The notes under the pieces: model-generated
Databases searched by the model: none
Seen by the model: only the letters and a program-made list of their open reading frames with translations
Told to the model about the DNA's origin: nothing
Part shown: positions 27,497-36,878 of the stretch, piece by piece
Numbering within the stretch: position 1 is the first letter of the stretch
Layout: every line of letters begins with the position of its first letter
Assembly: GCF_014873485.1 (NCBI RefSeq)
Contig: NZ_JADBDT010000001.1
Coordinates: 1,240,001 to 1,304,000 of the forward strand
Source of the DNA: Sphingopyxis sp. OAS728
GTDB lineage: Bacteria; Pseudomonadota; Alphaproteobacteria; Sphingomonadales; Sphingomonadaceae
DNA length: 64,000 nucleotides
Direction of reading: 5' to 3'
Translations under genes and position numbers: made by a program

Positions 27497-29142
27497 CAAT
27501 TTGTTCCTTCGAGTTTCAGCCAGAGAGCGCCGCACGGCGGCAGATGCGCCGGGTCGGCGCCATTGAGGGCAGCGACGGGCGTGCCGCCCCGCCCATGATC
27601 CGCGATATCGATCGTCGCGCCGCCGAGATTGAAGAGGCAGCGGATATGCTCGCCGTCGGCGATCCGGTCGAAAGCGAGCAGGTCGCCCTCGGCAATCCAG
27701 CGCGCGTCGCGGCCGAGGCGCAGCGCAGGGTGCGCGGCGCGCAGCGCGACGAGATGGCGCGTGAGGTTGAGCAGCGATGCGGGATCGGCCTGTTGCCGGT
27801 CGACCGCGAGCGCGCCATGCTCGGCGCCGAGCGGTAGCCATGGATCGGCGCTCGAAAAGCCTGCATGCGCCTCACCCGCCGCCCATGGCAGTGGCGTCCG
27901 CGCGCCGTCGCGCGACAGCGTCAGCGGCCAGTTCTTGAGCGCCTCGGGATCCTTCACCAGCTCGAACGGGATCTCGACCTGATCGAGCCCCAGCTCCTCG
28001 CCATTGTAGAGGATGATATTGCCGCGCAGCGCGCAGAGCAGCGCCATTTTCATGCGGGCAAACGCTGCGGCATCAACGCCGTCGGGCGTCCAGCGCGATA
28101 CCGCGCGCGGCGCGTCATGGTTTTCGAACGCCCAGCTCGGCCAGCCGAGCCCCGGCGTGTCGGGCCATTGTTCGGCCGCCTCGCGCACCAGTTGCGGCGT
28201 CAGCCGGTCGGCATAGAGAAAGTCAAAGCCATAGGCGCTGTTGAGGCGGCCATTGCCCGCGGTGAACAGCTTCATCTCGCGCACCGCATCGTCGCCGCCG
28301 ACTTCGGCGACGGTGAAGCTGCCCGGATATTGATCGGTCAGCGCACGGATGCGTTCGAGGAAGAGCGGGATGTCGGGGTGCGACTGGTTGTGGATCTTCT
28401 GCTGGAAATCGAACGGCCGCGTGCGGACCTTGTTCGACGGCGGCGCGGGCGGATTGTCGCGAAATTCGGGGTCGTGCATCGAAAAGTTGATCGCATCGAT
28501 ACGAAAGCCGTCGACGCCGCGGTCGAGCCAGAAGCGCACGACGCCGAGCAGCGCGTCCTGCACCGCCGGGTTGTGGACGTTGAGCTGCGGCTGCGAGCCC
28601 AGGAAATTATGCATATAATATTGGCCGCGCCGCGCGTCCCACGTCCATGCGGGGCCGCCGAACACCGACTGCCAATTGGTCGGCGGCGCCCCGTCGGGCT
28701 TGGCATCGGCCCAGACATACCAGTCGGCCTTGTCATTCGCCTTGCTCGCGCGGCTTTCCGCAAACCAGGCATGCCGGTCGGATGTGTGCGCGAACACAAG
28801 ATCGGTCGTGACCTTCAGCCCCAGCGCATGCGCGCGCGCCACCAGCGCGTCGAAATCGTCGAGCGTCCCGAAGATCGGATCGACGCCGCAATAGTCGGCG
28901 ATATCGTAGCCGAAATCATCCATCGGCGAGGGGTAGAAGGGCGACAACCAGATCGCATCGACGCCGAGCGCGGCGACATAGTCGAGCCGCGCGGTGATGC
29001 CGGCAAGGTCGCCGATCCCGTCGCCGTTCGAATCGGCGAAGCTGCGCGGATAGATTTGATAGATTGCCGCGCCCTTCCACCACGGCGTTTCCGTCGCGGC
29101 GAGGCGGGTCTGGTCCTGAACGAGGGGGCTGTTCGTCGTCAC
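27496..29142 (-). CDS. GH13 alpha-glucosidase
   Basis: 548-residue GH13 enzyme without a clear signal peptide. The GTG start gives the N-terminus TTNSPLVQDQT followed by PWWKGAAIYQIYPRSFADSN, the conserved opening of oligo-1,6-/alpha-glucosidases. The catalytic residues lie in GVDGFRIDAINF (nucleophile Asp), FTVAEVGGDD (acid Glu) and FENHDAPR (third Asp), with VTTDLVFAHTSDRHAWF containing region I. It should hydrolyse maltose or short alpha-glucans after uptake. Thirteen bases downstream of the secreted amylase gene and coupled to GH97. Confidence 0.93.
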   Translation of the reverse strand: MTTNSPLVQDQTRLAATETPWWKGAAIYQIYPRSFADSNGDGIGDLAGITARLDYVAALGVDAIWLSPFYPSPMDDFGYDIADYCGVDPIFGTLDDFDALVARAHALGLKVTTDLVFAHTSDRHAWFAESRASKANDKADWYVWADAKPDGAPPTNWQSVFGGPAWTWDARRGQYYMHNFLGSQPQLNVHNPAVQDALLGVVRFWLDRGVDGFRIDAINFSMHDPEFRDNPPAPPSNKVRTRPFDFQQKIHNQSHPDIPLFLERIRALTDQYPGSFTVAEVGGDDAVREMKLFTAGNGRLNSAYGFDFLYADRLTPQLVREAAEQWPDTPGLGWPSWAFENHDAPRAVSRWTPDGVDAAAFARMKMALLCALRGNIILYNGEELGLDQVEIPFELVKDPEALKNWPLTLSRDGARTPLPWAAGEAHAGFSSADPWLPLGAEHGALAVDRQQADPASLLNLTRHLVALRAAHPALRLGRDARWIAEGDLLAFDRIADGEHIRCLFNLGGATIDIADHGRGGTPVAALNGADPAHLPPCGALWLKLEGTN

Positions 29143-29154
29143 GCGTGCTTTCGC

Positions 29155-30948
29155 TTATTCACTGGCCTGGCAGATGATCGTGCCAAAGGCGGGGAGAGAA
29201 AGATGGAGGCTGCCCGGCGCCGTGGGAACCGCGGGGCAGTCGCCGTGGAGCGCGGTAAAACCCGCGCTTTTCATATCGATGGCGATGTTCGCCGATAATG
29301 TCGCCGACGACGTGTTGAAGGCGAGCAGGATTTCGCGGCCGGTGTCGGGGTCGAAGCGCGATACCGCGAGCAGGCCGGGCTTTTCGGAGAAAGCGCGGAC
29401 CCTGGTGGCGCCGCGCATCAGCGCGGGGTTCTTGCGCCGAATCTCGGACAGCGCCGCGATATGGCGATAGAGCGGATGCGCGGTGTCGAAATTGGCGGTC
29501 GCGGTCGTCGCGTCGCTGCCGATCAGGTCGTTGTCGTTATAGGCCGCAACCTGCGACGCGAACATATTTTCGCGCGCAAGCTGGTCCTTGTCGTCCGAGA
29601 CGAACCCCTGCTCGTCGCCATAATAGATCGTCGGCACCCCGCGCAGCGTCAGCAACATGGCATGGCCGAGCATCACGCGCTGGAGCAGTTCGGCCTCGCT
29701 CGCCTTCGGGTTCGCAGCCTTCACGAACATGGCGAAACGGCCCATGTCGTGATTGCCGAGGAAGGTCGGCAGTTCCTGCGCCGCCTCTGCTCCGCCCTTG
29801 TAGAGCGCGTCGCCGTCGAACAGCCGCGCGAACTCGCCGGTGCCCTTCGTGCCGCTCACCGCGTCGATCGCGGCGCGTGCAAAGCCGAAGTCAAGCACTG
29901 CGGGGAGGCCCGCCGCGTGCGTGTACCAGGCGAGCGCGCCCGGATCGACGGCATCGACATAGACTTCACCGAAAATGTGAAAATTGGGGATGCCGCGCGC
30001 CTTTGCGCGCGCCTGCATCGCGGGCACGAAGGCCTGCCAGAATTCGGGGTTCACATGCTTCGCGGTGTCGATGCGGAAGCCGTCGATCCCGAATTCGTCG
30101 ATCCAGCGACCATAGATGTCGATAAAGCCCTGCACGACGCGCGGATGCTCGGTAGCCAGATCGTCGAGCCCGGAGAAGTCGCCGTACAGCGCGGACTCGC
30201 CGACCCAGTCGCTGTTGCCACGATTGTGATAATAGATCGGGTCGTTGAGCCAGGCGGGAACCTTCACCCGCTCCTCGCCCTTCGGGATGATGGGGGTGTA
30301 GGCGAAGGCGAGGTCGGTGAGCTTCGACCAGTTTCCGGCATCGGCGACATGATCGCCCGCGAAACCCGGATTGATCGGCGCCCCCTTCACCCCGCCGCGC
30401 CGCGAGTAAGGATAATCGGCGAGGCTGCGGTAGCGGAAGCCGCCGGCCGCATCTTCCTTGTAGGTGATCACATCGGCGGTGTGGTTGGCGATGATGTCCA
30501 TATAGACCTTCATGCCGCGCGCATGGGCGGCGTCGACGAAGGCCTTGAACTCGGCATTGGTGCCGAAATGCGGGTCGACCTGCGTGAAGTCGGTGACCCA
30601 ATAGCCGTGATATCCCGCGCTCTCTTCGCCCTTCGGCCCCTGCACCGGTTTGTTCTTGAAGATCGGCGCGAACCAGATCGCGGTCGCGCCGAGACCCTCG
30701 ATATAGTCGAGCCGCTTCGTCAGGCCGGCAAGGTCGCCGCCGTGGAAGAAGCCCTTGGCGGTCGGGTCATAGCCAGTCTGAAGCCGGTCGCCTTTCAGCC
30801 CGCCCATGTCGTTCGTGGCATCGCCATTCTCGAAGCGGTCGGGGAGGACGAAATAGATGATTTCGTCCTCGGGCGGGCGCTGGCGGAAATCCGCAACCGG
30901 CGCGGAGCCCGACAGGCTCATTGCGATGATCGATGCGAGCAAACTCAT
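29155..30948 (-). CDS. secreted alpha-amylase family enzyme (GH13)
   Basis: 597-residue GH13 protein with a short signal peptide (SLLASIIAMSLSGSAPVA). Regions I-IV are visible: DIIANHTADVI, GFRIDTAKHV with the nucleophile Asp, HIFGEVYVDAV with the acid Glu, and FLGNHDMGRF. An N-terminal EIIYFVLPDRFENGDATND precedes the barrel, as in cyclomaltodextrinase/periplasmic alpha-amylases. The ATG at 30948 is preferred over one 21 bases upstream because it overlaps the halogenase stop by four bases and begins the signal peptide. It probably depolymerises starch or maltodextrin for the other enzymes of the locus. Confidence 0.92.
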   Translation of the reverse strand: MSLLASIIAMSLSGSAPVADFRQRPPEDEIIYFVLPDRFENGDATNDMGGLKGDRLQTGYDPTAKGFFHGGDLAGLTKRLDYIEGLGATAIWFAPIFKNKPVQGPKGEESAGYHGYWVTDFTQVDPHFGTNAEFKAFVDAAHARGMKVYMDIIANHTADVITYKEDAAGGFRYRSLADYPYSRRGGVKGAPINPGFAGDHVADAGNWSKLTDLAFAYTPIIPKGEERVKVPAWLNDPIYYHNRGNSDWVGESALYGDFSGLDDLATEHPRVVQGFIDIYGRWIDEFGIDGFRIDTAKHVNPEFWQAFVPAMQARAKARGIPNFHIFGEVYVDAVDPGALAWYTHAAGLPAVLDFGFARAAIDAVSGTKGTGEFARLFDGDALYKGGAEAAQELPTFLGNHDMGRFAMFVKAANPKASEAELLQRVMLGHAMLLTLRGVPTIYYGDEQGFVSDDKDQLARENMFASQVAAYNDNDLIGSDATTATANFDTAHPLYRHIAALSEIRRKNPALMRGATRVRAFSEKPGLLAVSRFDPDTGREILLAFNTSSATLSANIAIDMKSAGFTALHGDCPAVPTAPGSLHLSLPAFGTIICQASE

Positions 30949-32453
30949 GCGGGCACTCCAGCCGCGCAATGCTGCGCGATAAATTCGTCGTGGGCGGGAA
31001 GATGCGACGCAGTGCGCGCGACGATCGTTTCGATGTCGGCGAAAAAGCCCGCCAGTTCGTCGCCGGTGAGTTGGTCGGCCATCGGGTGATGGCCATCGGG
31101 CATGATATTCTGCCCCGTCAGCACCTGGAACCAGCCGATTTCGATGAACAATTCGTCGCCCTCGCGGACGATCTGGCCTTGGCTTTTGAACAGCTCGATC
31201 TTGCGCGCGAGCGTTTCGGGAATGCCCATCTCGCGGCAGCGGATCCAGAAGGGCGCGTCGGTGCGCTGGTTGGCGTGATAGTGGAGGATGACGAAGTCGC
31301 GGATGCGCTCGTAGTCGAAGCGGACGCGGCGGTTATAGGCAGCGATATTGGCGGCATCGAAATCGCGGTCGGGGAAATGCGCGAGCAGCTTGGCTATGCC
31401 GTTCTGGATCAGGTGGATGCTCGTCGACTCAAGCGGTTCGAGGAAGCCCGAGGCGAGGCCGAGCGCGACGACATTGGCGTTCCACGCCTGTTTGCGCATG
31501 CCAGTGCGGAAGCGGAGCGTGCGCGGGTCGGCGAGCGGGCGGCCCTCGACATTGGCGAGCAGCGTCGCGGTCGCCTCATCCTCGCTGATGAAGTCGCTGC
31601 AAAAGACATGGCCGTTGCCGGTGCGGTGCTGGAGCGGGATGCGCCATTGCCAGCCGGCCTTGTGCGCGATCGCCTGCGTATAGGGCCGCGCAGGGCCCGT
31701 ATTTTCGCTCGGCACCGCGATCGCGCGGTCGCAGGGAAGCCACTGCGTCCAGTCTTCGAAGCCGGTTTCGAGCGCATCCTCGATCAGCAGCGCGCGAAAG
31801 CCCGAACAGTCGATGAAGAGTTCGCCTTCGATCGTCGTGCCATCTTCCAGCACGACGGCTTCGACATGGCCGCTTTCGCCGCCCCGCCGGACGCTGGCGA
31901 TCTTGCCTTCGGTCCGTTCGACCCCGGCGGCCTCGGAAACCTTGCGCAGATAGGCCGCATAGAGCGCGGCATCGAAATGAAAGGCGTAGGCGATGCCGTC
32001 GAGGCTGGTGTTCGGGATTTGCGGCAGCCGCGCAAAGCGGTTCTGCCGCCCGGCGGTTTCGTTCAGCGAATAATCGCCGAGCCGCCCCGCGACACCCTCG
32101 TTCCGGCCGCGAAGCCAATATTGCTGGAACGGCAGCATGCCGAGGCTGCGGCCGATCTGGCCGAAGGCGTGCATATAGACGTCGCCGATCCGGCCCCAAT
32201 CGTGAAACTGGATGCCGAGTTTGAACGTGCCGCCGGTTTCGCGAATGAACTCATTCTCGTCGATGCCGATCAGCGCGTTGAACAGGCGGATCGCGGGGAT
32301 CGTCGCCTCGCCAACCCCAACGGTGCCGATCTCGTCGCTTTCGACCAGCCGGATCGACAGATTGTCCATCGTCCGCGACAGCGCCGCGGCGGCCATCCAG
32401 CCCGCGGTTCCGCCGCCGACGATGACGACCTTCGTGATGCGGCTGTCGCCCAC
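30945..32453 (-). CDS. flavin-dependent halogenase (tryptophan halogenase family)
   Basis: 502-residue FAD-dependent halogenase homologue. It shows the N-terminal dinucleotide-binding VIVGGGTAGWMAAAAL, the catalytic lysine Lys78 in GTFKLGIQF, the WxWxIP motif as WQWRIP near residue 270, and the conserved glutamate in EPLESTSIHL near residue 340. All residues regarded as needed for HOCl/HOBr chemistry are retained. It sits between a TonB receptor and an amylase, co-directional and overlapping the latter by four bases. Such halogenase homologues are frequent beside sphingomonad and Caulobacter TonB receptors, but what they do in polysaccharide loci is not known to me. No flavin reductase partner is adjacent. 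Confidence 0.9.
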   Translation of the reverse strand: MGDSRITKVVIVGGGTAGWMAAAALSRTMDNLSIRLVESDEIGTVGVGEATIPAIRLFNALIGIDENEFIRETGGTFKLGIQFHDWGRIGDVYMHAFGQIGRSLGMLPFQQYWLRGRNEGVAGRLGDYSLNETAGRQNRFARLPQIPNTSLDGIAYAFHFDAALYAAYLRKVSEAAGVERTEGKIASVRRGGESGHVEAVVLEDGTTIEGELFIDCSGFRALLIEDALETGFEDWTQWLPCDRAIAVPSENTGPARPYTQAIAHKAGWQWRIPLQHRTGNGHVFCSDFISEDEATATLLANVEGRPLADPRTLRFRTGMRKQAWNANVVALGLASGFLEPLESTSIHLIQNGIAKLLAHFPDRDFDAANIAAYNRRVRFDYERIRDFVILHYHANQRTDAPFWIRCREMGIPETLARKIELFKSQGQIVREGDELFIEIGWFQVLTGQNIMPDGHHPMADQLTGDELAGFFADIETIVARTASHLPAHDEFIAQHCAAGVPA

Positions 32454-32512
32454 CCTGTTCCTTTCTCTCGTCCGGAAACGGGCCGGGCGTGTCGCCCGAC
32501 CCGCGCATCCCG

Positions 32513-35263
32513 TCAGAACTTATAGGTGATGCCGGCCATGAAGTTGCGACCATAATTCTGATAGTCGCGGATCTGGCGCGGATCATTGTTGTAATAGGTC
32601 ACGAACGGCTCGTTGGTCAGGTTCGACGCCTGGAACAGGATGCCCAGCCCTTCGAGCCCGCCGCTCTGGAAGGTATAGCCGACCTGCGCGTCGACGACGA
32701 ACTCGCTCTTCGCCATGAACATGTCGCGTGCGAGGCTGATCGTCGAAACTTCGGCAAGGAACTTCGAGCGATAGCGGCCCGACGCGCGCACCTGGAAGCC
32801 GTCCTTTTCGAAATAGGCGGTTCCGTTGATGACCCATTTCGACAGGCCGGGCATCGAGATCGGATCCTCGCCACCTTCGCGCACGCGGCTCTTGGTGTAC
32901 GAGGCGCTGCCGAGCACGCCGAAACCGTCGAGCGACTGGGTGAGGTTGGCGAAGGGCAGCGAGAAGGAGGCTTCGGCACCATAGACGCGACCGGCATTGC
33001 CGTTCAGCCACTGCTTGCTGAGGCCTGCGCGCGTGCCGACCGTGCCGCCGTCGGGAACCTCGAAGTCCGTAAAGTCGAACGGATTGACCTGACGATAGAT
33101 GTAATTTTCGAGATATTTGTAGAAGCCGCCGACCGAGACATAGCCGCCCTGCCCGAAATATTTCTCGAGCCCCACATCGACCGTGTCGGCCATCAGCGGA
33201 CGCAGCCGCGCGTTGCCGAGGTCGAGCGACCAGGGCGAGGCGTTGACGTCGGTGTTGTTGCGCTTCGACGCGTCGAAATTGACGCCGCCGCCCGGCTTCA
33301 GCTGATCCATGCGCGCACGCGCCAGCACGCGGGCGGCACCGAAGCGCAGGAAGGTGTTGTCGGCGAATTCGACCGACAGGTTCAGGCTGGGCAGGATGTC
33401 GGTATATTTGGCGCCGTCGGTGACCGGGGTCGACTGGGTCACGCCGCCGACGACCTGCGCATAGAAGCTCGATCCCGTCTGGTCCGAGTGGACGATCTGG
33501 ACGCCGACGTTGCCGCGGATCGGCGTGCTGCCCGCATCGGCGTCGAAATTCGCCTGCACGAAACCGGTCAGCACCTTTTCGCGGATCGTATAATCGTTGA
33601 ACACACGCGCCGGGTCGAAGCCCGCGCCGTCGGTCAGATTATAGTTGCCGTCATTGTAGAAACGCCAGCTGTCGAACGCGACCATGCCGGGGATGCCGAT
33701 GAAGTCGAGCGACACCGGATCATAGAGATAATCGGCGGGCACCGCGGTGTTCGCGGGATAATTTTTGCTCGTCAGCACGAAGCCGCGGTCGTCGAGGCTC
33801 TTCTTGCGGTCCGAATAATTGGCGCCGACGCGGATGCTGCTGAGCACGCCGCCCAGTTCCTGCGTCGCCTGCAGGCGCAGCGATTTCAGCTGGTCTTTGA
33901 TCTTCGGCGTGTTGACGAAGCCGTCCTGGCAATTGGCAACCGCGCCGCCGCAGCTGTTCCAGCCCTGCGGGTCGGTGATCACGAACAGATTGGGGTCGGA
34001 ATAGTCGAGCGACGGGTCGAACATGATGCCGCCCTTCGAGCGCATCTCGAAGCCGAGCGCGGTTTCGCGTGCGCCGACATTCTGGCCGCGGCCGGTGCCG
34101 AGATAGATTTCGAGATTTTCCTCGGTCTTCTTGATCCGCGAATAGCCGAGATCGAGTTCGAGCGTCAGCTTCTCGTTCGGCTTGAACTGCGCGTTCCAGC
34201 CGCCGGCGATGATCGTCGAGTCGCGGTGGACAACGTCGTTGCGCATCACCGCCTCGGTGCCCGTCCAAACGCCCTTCGTCACCAGACCGTCCTCGACGGT
34301 GAAGCCGGGCTGAAGCGTCGAATTGCCCCAAAAGAGCGGGAATTCGATCCCGCGCAGGCGCTGTTCATCCTTGAACTTCGACCAATAGCCGTCGATCGTC
34401 GTGTGGAACTTGTCGCTGGGTTCCCATTCGACGACCGCCATCACGCCGTCGCGCTTCAACTCGTTCGATTTCACATAGGGCTTGGCGCCGCCGATGATGA
34501 AACCGGTGTTCGTACCGTCGGTCGCTTCGGGATAGCCCCAAGCGTTGAAGCGCTCCTCGGCGGTCGGCGACTGCATACGCGCATAACCGATCGCCCAGCC
34601 GAGCGTGCCGTCGGCATTCTGGTCAATATAGGAGATGTTGGCGCGATAGCCCTTGTTCGAAATATCGGGGTTGAGCTTGCCGAGATCGTTGATCTCGAAG
34701 CGTGCCCCGGCGGCGATCGCGCGCTTGCCATAGGCGAGCGGGCGCACCGTGCGCATGTCGATCGTGCCGCCGATGGCTTGGCCGATCAGCGACGCGTCGG
34801 GGGTCTTGTAGACGATGGCGCCGTTCAGCAATTCGGACGGATATTGGTCGAGCTCGACGCCGCGGTTGTTGCTCGCCGAAACCTGTTCGCGGCCGTTGAG
34901 CAGGGTGGTGGTGAAATCGGGCGCGAGACCGCGGATCGACACGACATTGGCGCGGCCGTCGAGGCGCTGTGTCGCGAGGCCCGGCAGGCGCGACAGCGAT
35001 TCGGCGATAGACAGGTCGGGCAGCTTGCCGATGTCTTCGGCCGACACGACCTCGACGATCGAGGTGTTGTTCTTCTTCGCCTGGACCGAATTGTTGATCG
35101 CGCCGCGGATGCCGCTGACGACGATTTCGCCTTCGGCCGGCGCTTCGTCGACGGGCGCGGTGCTCGCGTCCTGCGCCATCGCGGCGGCAGGCATCAAGGC
35201 GGTCAAAGCGAAGCCGAGCGCGATGGCGCTGACACCGCGGTTCAGATTGTTCGGCAAGATCAT
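32513..35263 (-). CDS. TonB-dependent receptor of the maltose/starch locus
   Basis: 916-residue outer-membrane receptor. The ATG at 35263, after a GGGGAGCC ribosome-binding site, begins a signal peptide (ALGFALTALMPAAAMAQ). It is followed by EGEIVVSGIRGAINNSVQAK, the extended TonB box/plug start typical of Caulobacter/sphingomonad maltodextrin receptors, and DIGKLPDLSIAESLSRLPG with the RGLAPDF and DQYPSELLNG blocks. The barrel ends in NFMAGITYKF with terminal phenylalanine. It probably imports malto-oligosaccharides, as judged from the downstream amylases and the nearby LacI regulator. Confidence 0.94.
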   Translation of the reverse strand: MILPNNLNRGVSAIALGFALTALMPAAAMAQDASTAPVDEAPAEGEIVVSGIRGAINNSVQAKKNNTSIVEVVSAEDIGKLPDLSIAESLSRLPGLATQRLDGRANVVSIRGLAPDFTTTLLNGREQVSASNNRGVELDQYPSELLNGAIVYKTPDASLIGQAIGGTIDMRTVRPLAYGKRAIAAGARFEINDLGKLNPDISNKGYRANISYIDQNADGTLGWAIGYARMQSPTAEERFNAWGYPEATDGTNTGFIIGGAKPYVKSNELKRDGVMAVVEWEPSDKFHTTIDGYWSKFKDEQRLRGIEFPLFWGNSTLQPGFTVEDGLVTKGVWTGTEAVMRNDVVHRDSTIIAGGWNAQFKPNEKLTLELDLGYSRIKKTEENLEIYLGTGRGQNVGARETALGFEMRSKGGIMFDPSLDYSDPNLFVITDPQGWNSCGGAVANCQDGFVNTPKIKDQLKSLRLQATQELGGVLSSIRVGANYSDRKKSLDDRGFVLTSKNYPANTAVPADYLYDPVSLDFIGIPGMVAFDSWRFYNDGNYNLTDGAGFDPARVFNDYTIREKVLTGFVQANFDADAGSTPIRGNVGVQIVHSDQTGSSFYAQVVGGVTQSTPVTDGAKYTDILPSLNLSVEFADNTFLRFGAARVLARARMDQLKPGGGVNFDASKRNNTDVNASPWSLDLGNARLRPLMADTVDVGLEKYFGQGGYVSVGGFYKYLENYIYRQVNPFDFTDFEVPDGGTVGTRAGLSKQWLNGNAGRVYGAEASFSLPFANLTQSLDGFGVLGSASYTKSRVREGGEDPISMPGLSKWVINGTAYFEKDGFQVRASGRYRSKFLAEVSTISLARDMFMAKSEFVVDAQVGYTFQSGGLEGLGILFQASNLTNEPFVTYYNNDPRQIRDYQNYGRNFMAGITYKF

Positions 35264-35408
35264 GTGTGGCTCCCCTGGCACGGACGGGTGGTCTTGACCC
35301 ATGCATCGGAAGGGGGGACGCGGCGCGTCCGTCAGGCTCCTCTCCGGCACGTGGGCTTTCCCATCTTGAGCCTCGCAATTGAAACCAATCGCGCCGCGCC
35401 GCCATAGG

Positions 35409-35420
35409 GTATACGTATAC
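35409..35420. promoter_or_regulatory. LacI-type operator O1 (GTATACGTATAC)
   Basis: Perfect 12-base palindrome in the divergent interval between the TonB receptor (start at 35263) and the LacI-family gene (start at 35583). A near-identical copy (11 of 12 bases) lies before the MFS gene. Operators with a central CG dyad are characteristic of LacI-family repressors. The rest of this 319-base interval shows no other clear element. Confidence 0.75.
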
Positions 35421-35582
35421 GCATAATATGCAGGCGCTCGGACTGTCGCGGAAATACAACGGATTCAGCCCCGAAAACCGGGCAACTCCGCATTGTGCAA
35501 ATTCTTGGCATAGACCTGACCAATCGCTAGTCTGCGACGGAGGCGGCGGCCATCGCAAGACCGCGGCGTCAGGGAGAGAGAC

Positions 35583-36617
35583 ATGGGGCGGCAACCCTCG
35601 GCCAAGCCGACGAGTTTCGACATCGCCTATCTGGCGGGCGTCTCGCAGCCCACGGTTTCACGCGCGCTGCGCGGCAGCAAATCGGTCAGCGCCGCGACCC
35701 GCGCAAACATCGAACGCATTGCGCGCGAACTCAATTACACCGTCGACAAAAATGCCTCGAGCCTGCGCTCGCAGCGCACCCACACGCTCGCCTTGCTCTT
35801 CTTCGAGGATCCGAACCCCGACGAATCGATGATCAACCCCTTCTTCCTGTCGATGCTGGGGTCGATCACGCGCGAATGCGCGCGGCGCGGATACGATCTG
35901 CTGATCAGTTTCCAGCAGATGCACAATGACTGGCACGTCACCTATCAGGACAGCCACCGGTCCGACGGTATCATCCTGCTCGGCTATGGCGATTATCAGC
36001 TCTATCTCACCAAGCTCGAGCATCTGGTCGAGATGGGGACCAAGTTCGTGCGTTGGGGGTCGGTGTCCGAAGACGGGATCGGGCTGACCGTTGGGTCCGA
36101 CAATGTCGGCGCGGGCGAACTGGCGGGCGCGCATCTGGTCGAGATCGGGAGGCGGCGCATCGCCTTCCTCGGCGACGCGTCGGACCATGCGCCCGAATTC
36201 CAGGATCGCTATAACGGCCTCTGCCGCGCGATGCGCGCCGCGGGCCTCGAGCCCGATCCGGCGCTTCAGCGCGACGCGGTTTCGTCCGAGGATTCGGGCT
36301 ATGCCGCCGCGCGGTCGCTCATCGAAAGCGGCCAGAATTTCGACGCCGTCTTCGCCGCCAGCGACCTGATCGCGATCGGCGCGATGCGCGCGCTGACCGA
36401 AGCGGGGCTGCGCCTGCCGCAGGACGTCGCGATCATCGGCTTCGACGACATCCCCGCCGCCAGCCTGACCTCGCCGACGCTGACCACGCTGATGCAGGAT
36501 ATGAAGGGCGCGGGGACCTTGCTCGTCGACGCGCTGCTCGCGCGGATCGAGGATCGCCCCGTCGAGCAGCGGATATTGCCAGCCCGGCTGATCCGGCGCC
36601 AGAGCACGGCGATCTGA
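35583..36617 (+). CDS. LacI-family transcriptional regulator of maltose/starch genes
   Basis: 344 residues. The N-terminal LacI helix-turn-helix (TSFDIAYLAGVSQPTVSRAL, then RELNYTVDKNASSLRS with the hinge helix) precedes a periplasmic-binding-protein-like effector domain (LALLFFEDPN, DNVGAGELAGAHLVEIGRRR, AIIGFDDIPAASLTSPTLTT). It diverges from the TonB/halogenase/amylase operon and precedes the sugar MFS gene. Two GTATACGTATAC-type palindromes flank it, so it most likely represses both transcripts and itself until a maltose-derived effector binds. Confidence 0.93.
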   Translation: MGRQPSAKPTSFDIAYLAGVSQPTVSRALRGSKSVSAATRANIERIARELNYTVDKNASSLRSQRTHTLALLFFEDPNPDESMINPFFLSMLGSITRECARRGYDLLISFQQMHNDWHVTYQDSHRSDGIILLGYGDYQLYLTKLEHLVEMGTKFVRWGSVSEDGIGLTVGSDNVGAGELAGAHLVEIGRRRIAFLGDASDHAPEFQDRYNGLCRAMRAAGLEPDPALQRDAVSSEDSGYAAARSLIESGQNFDAVFAASDLIAIGAMRALTEAGLRLPQDVAIIGFDDIPAASLTSPTLTTLMQDMKGAGTLLVDALLARIEDRPVEQRILPARLIRRQSTAI

Positions 36618-36656
36618 CGAAGCTTCGTGTCGGCATTGGGTTGGAAGCGGCCCTTT

Positions 36657-36742
36657 GTGAACCCCGGCGAAAGCCGGGGCCGAGTGCGGAACTAGCTAAG
36701 GTCGCGTCAGAATTCTGGGCCCCGGCTTCCGCCGGGGTTCAC
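36657..36742. repeat. paired extragenic palindromes (REP-like)
   Basis: Two 25-base units, at 36657-36681 and 36718-36742, are inverted copies of each other (22 of 25 bases match) and each is itself a hairpin (CCCCGGC...GCCGGGG). They are separated by 36 bases. The layout is that of bacterial interspersed REP doublets, often found between genes in sphingomonads. It may also act as a transcription barrier after the LacI gene, although no T-tract follows. Confidence 0.75.
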
Positions 36743-36780
36743 ATCTGTATCGGCGGCTCTCGGCCGAAAGCGGCCCCCAC

Positions 36781-36792
36781 GTATTCGTATAC
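36781..36792. promoter_or_regulatory. LacI-type operator O2 (GTATTCGTATAC)
   Basis: Differs from O1 by one base and is flanked by ACGT-rich symmetric bases. It lies 87 bases before the MFS permease start, a suitable place for repression of that gene by the LacI regulator upstream. Confidence 0.7.
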
Positions 36793-36878
36793 GTAACCGC
36801 ACCGCGCTTGCCCTGCACCGCGCGCGCTGCAACACCCCCACCAACGCGAGCCGCGCCAGCAGCCGCAACGGGAGACGC

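Noticed and set aside
32489..35407. Very long plus-strand open frame opposite the maltose-locus TonB receptor
   Set aside because: Codon bias of the receptor keeps the antisense frame open; the translation is arginine/alanine/valine-rich with no motifs, whereas the minus strand encodes a complete receptor.
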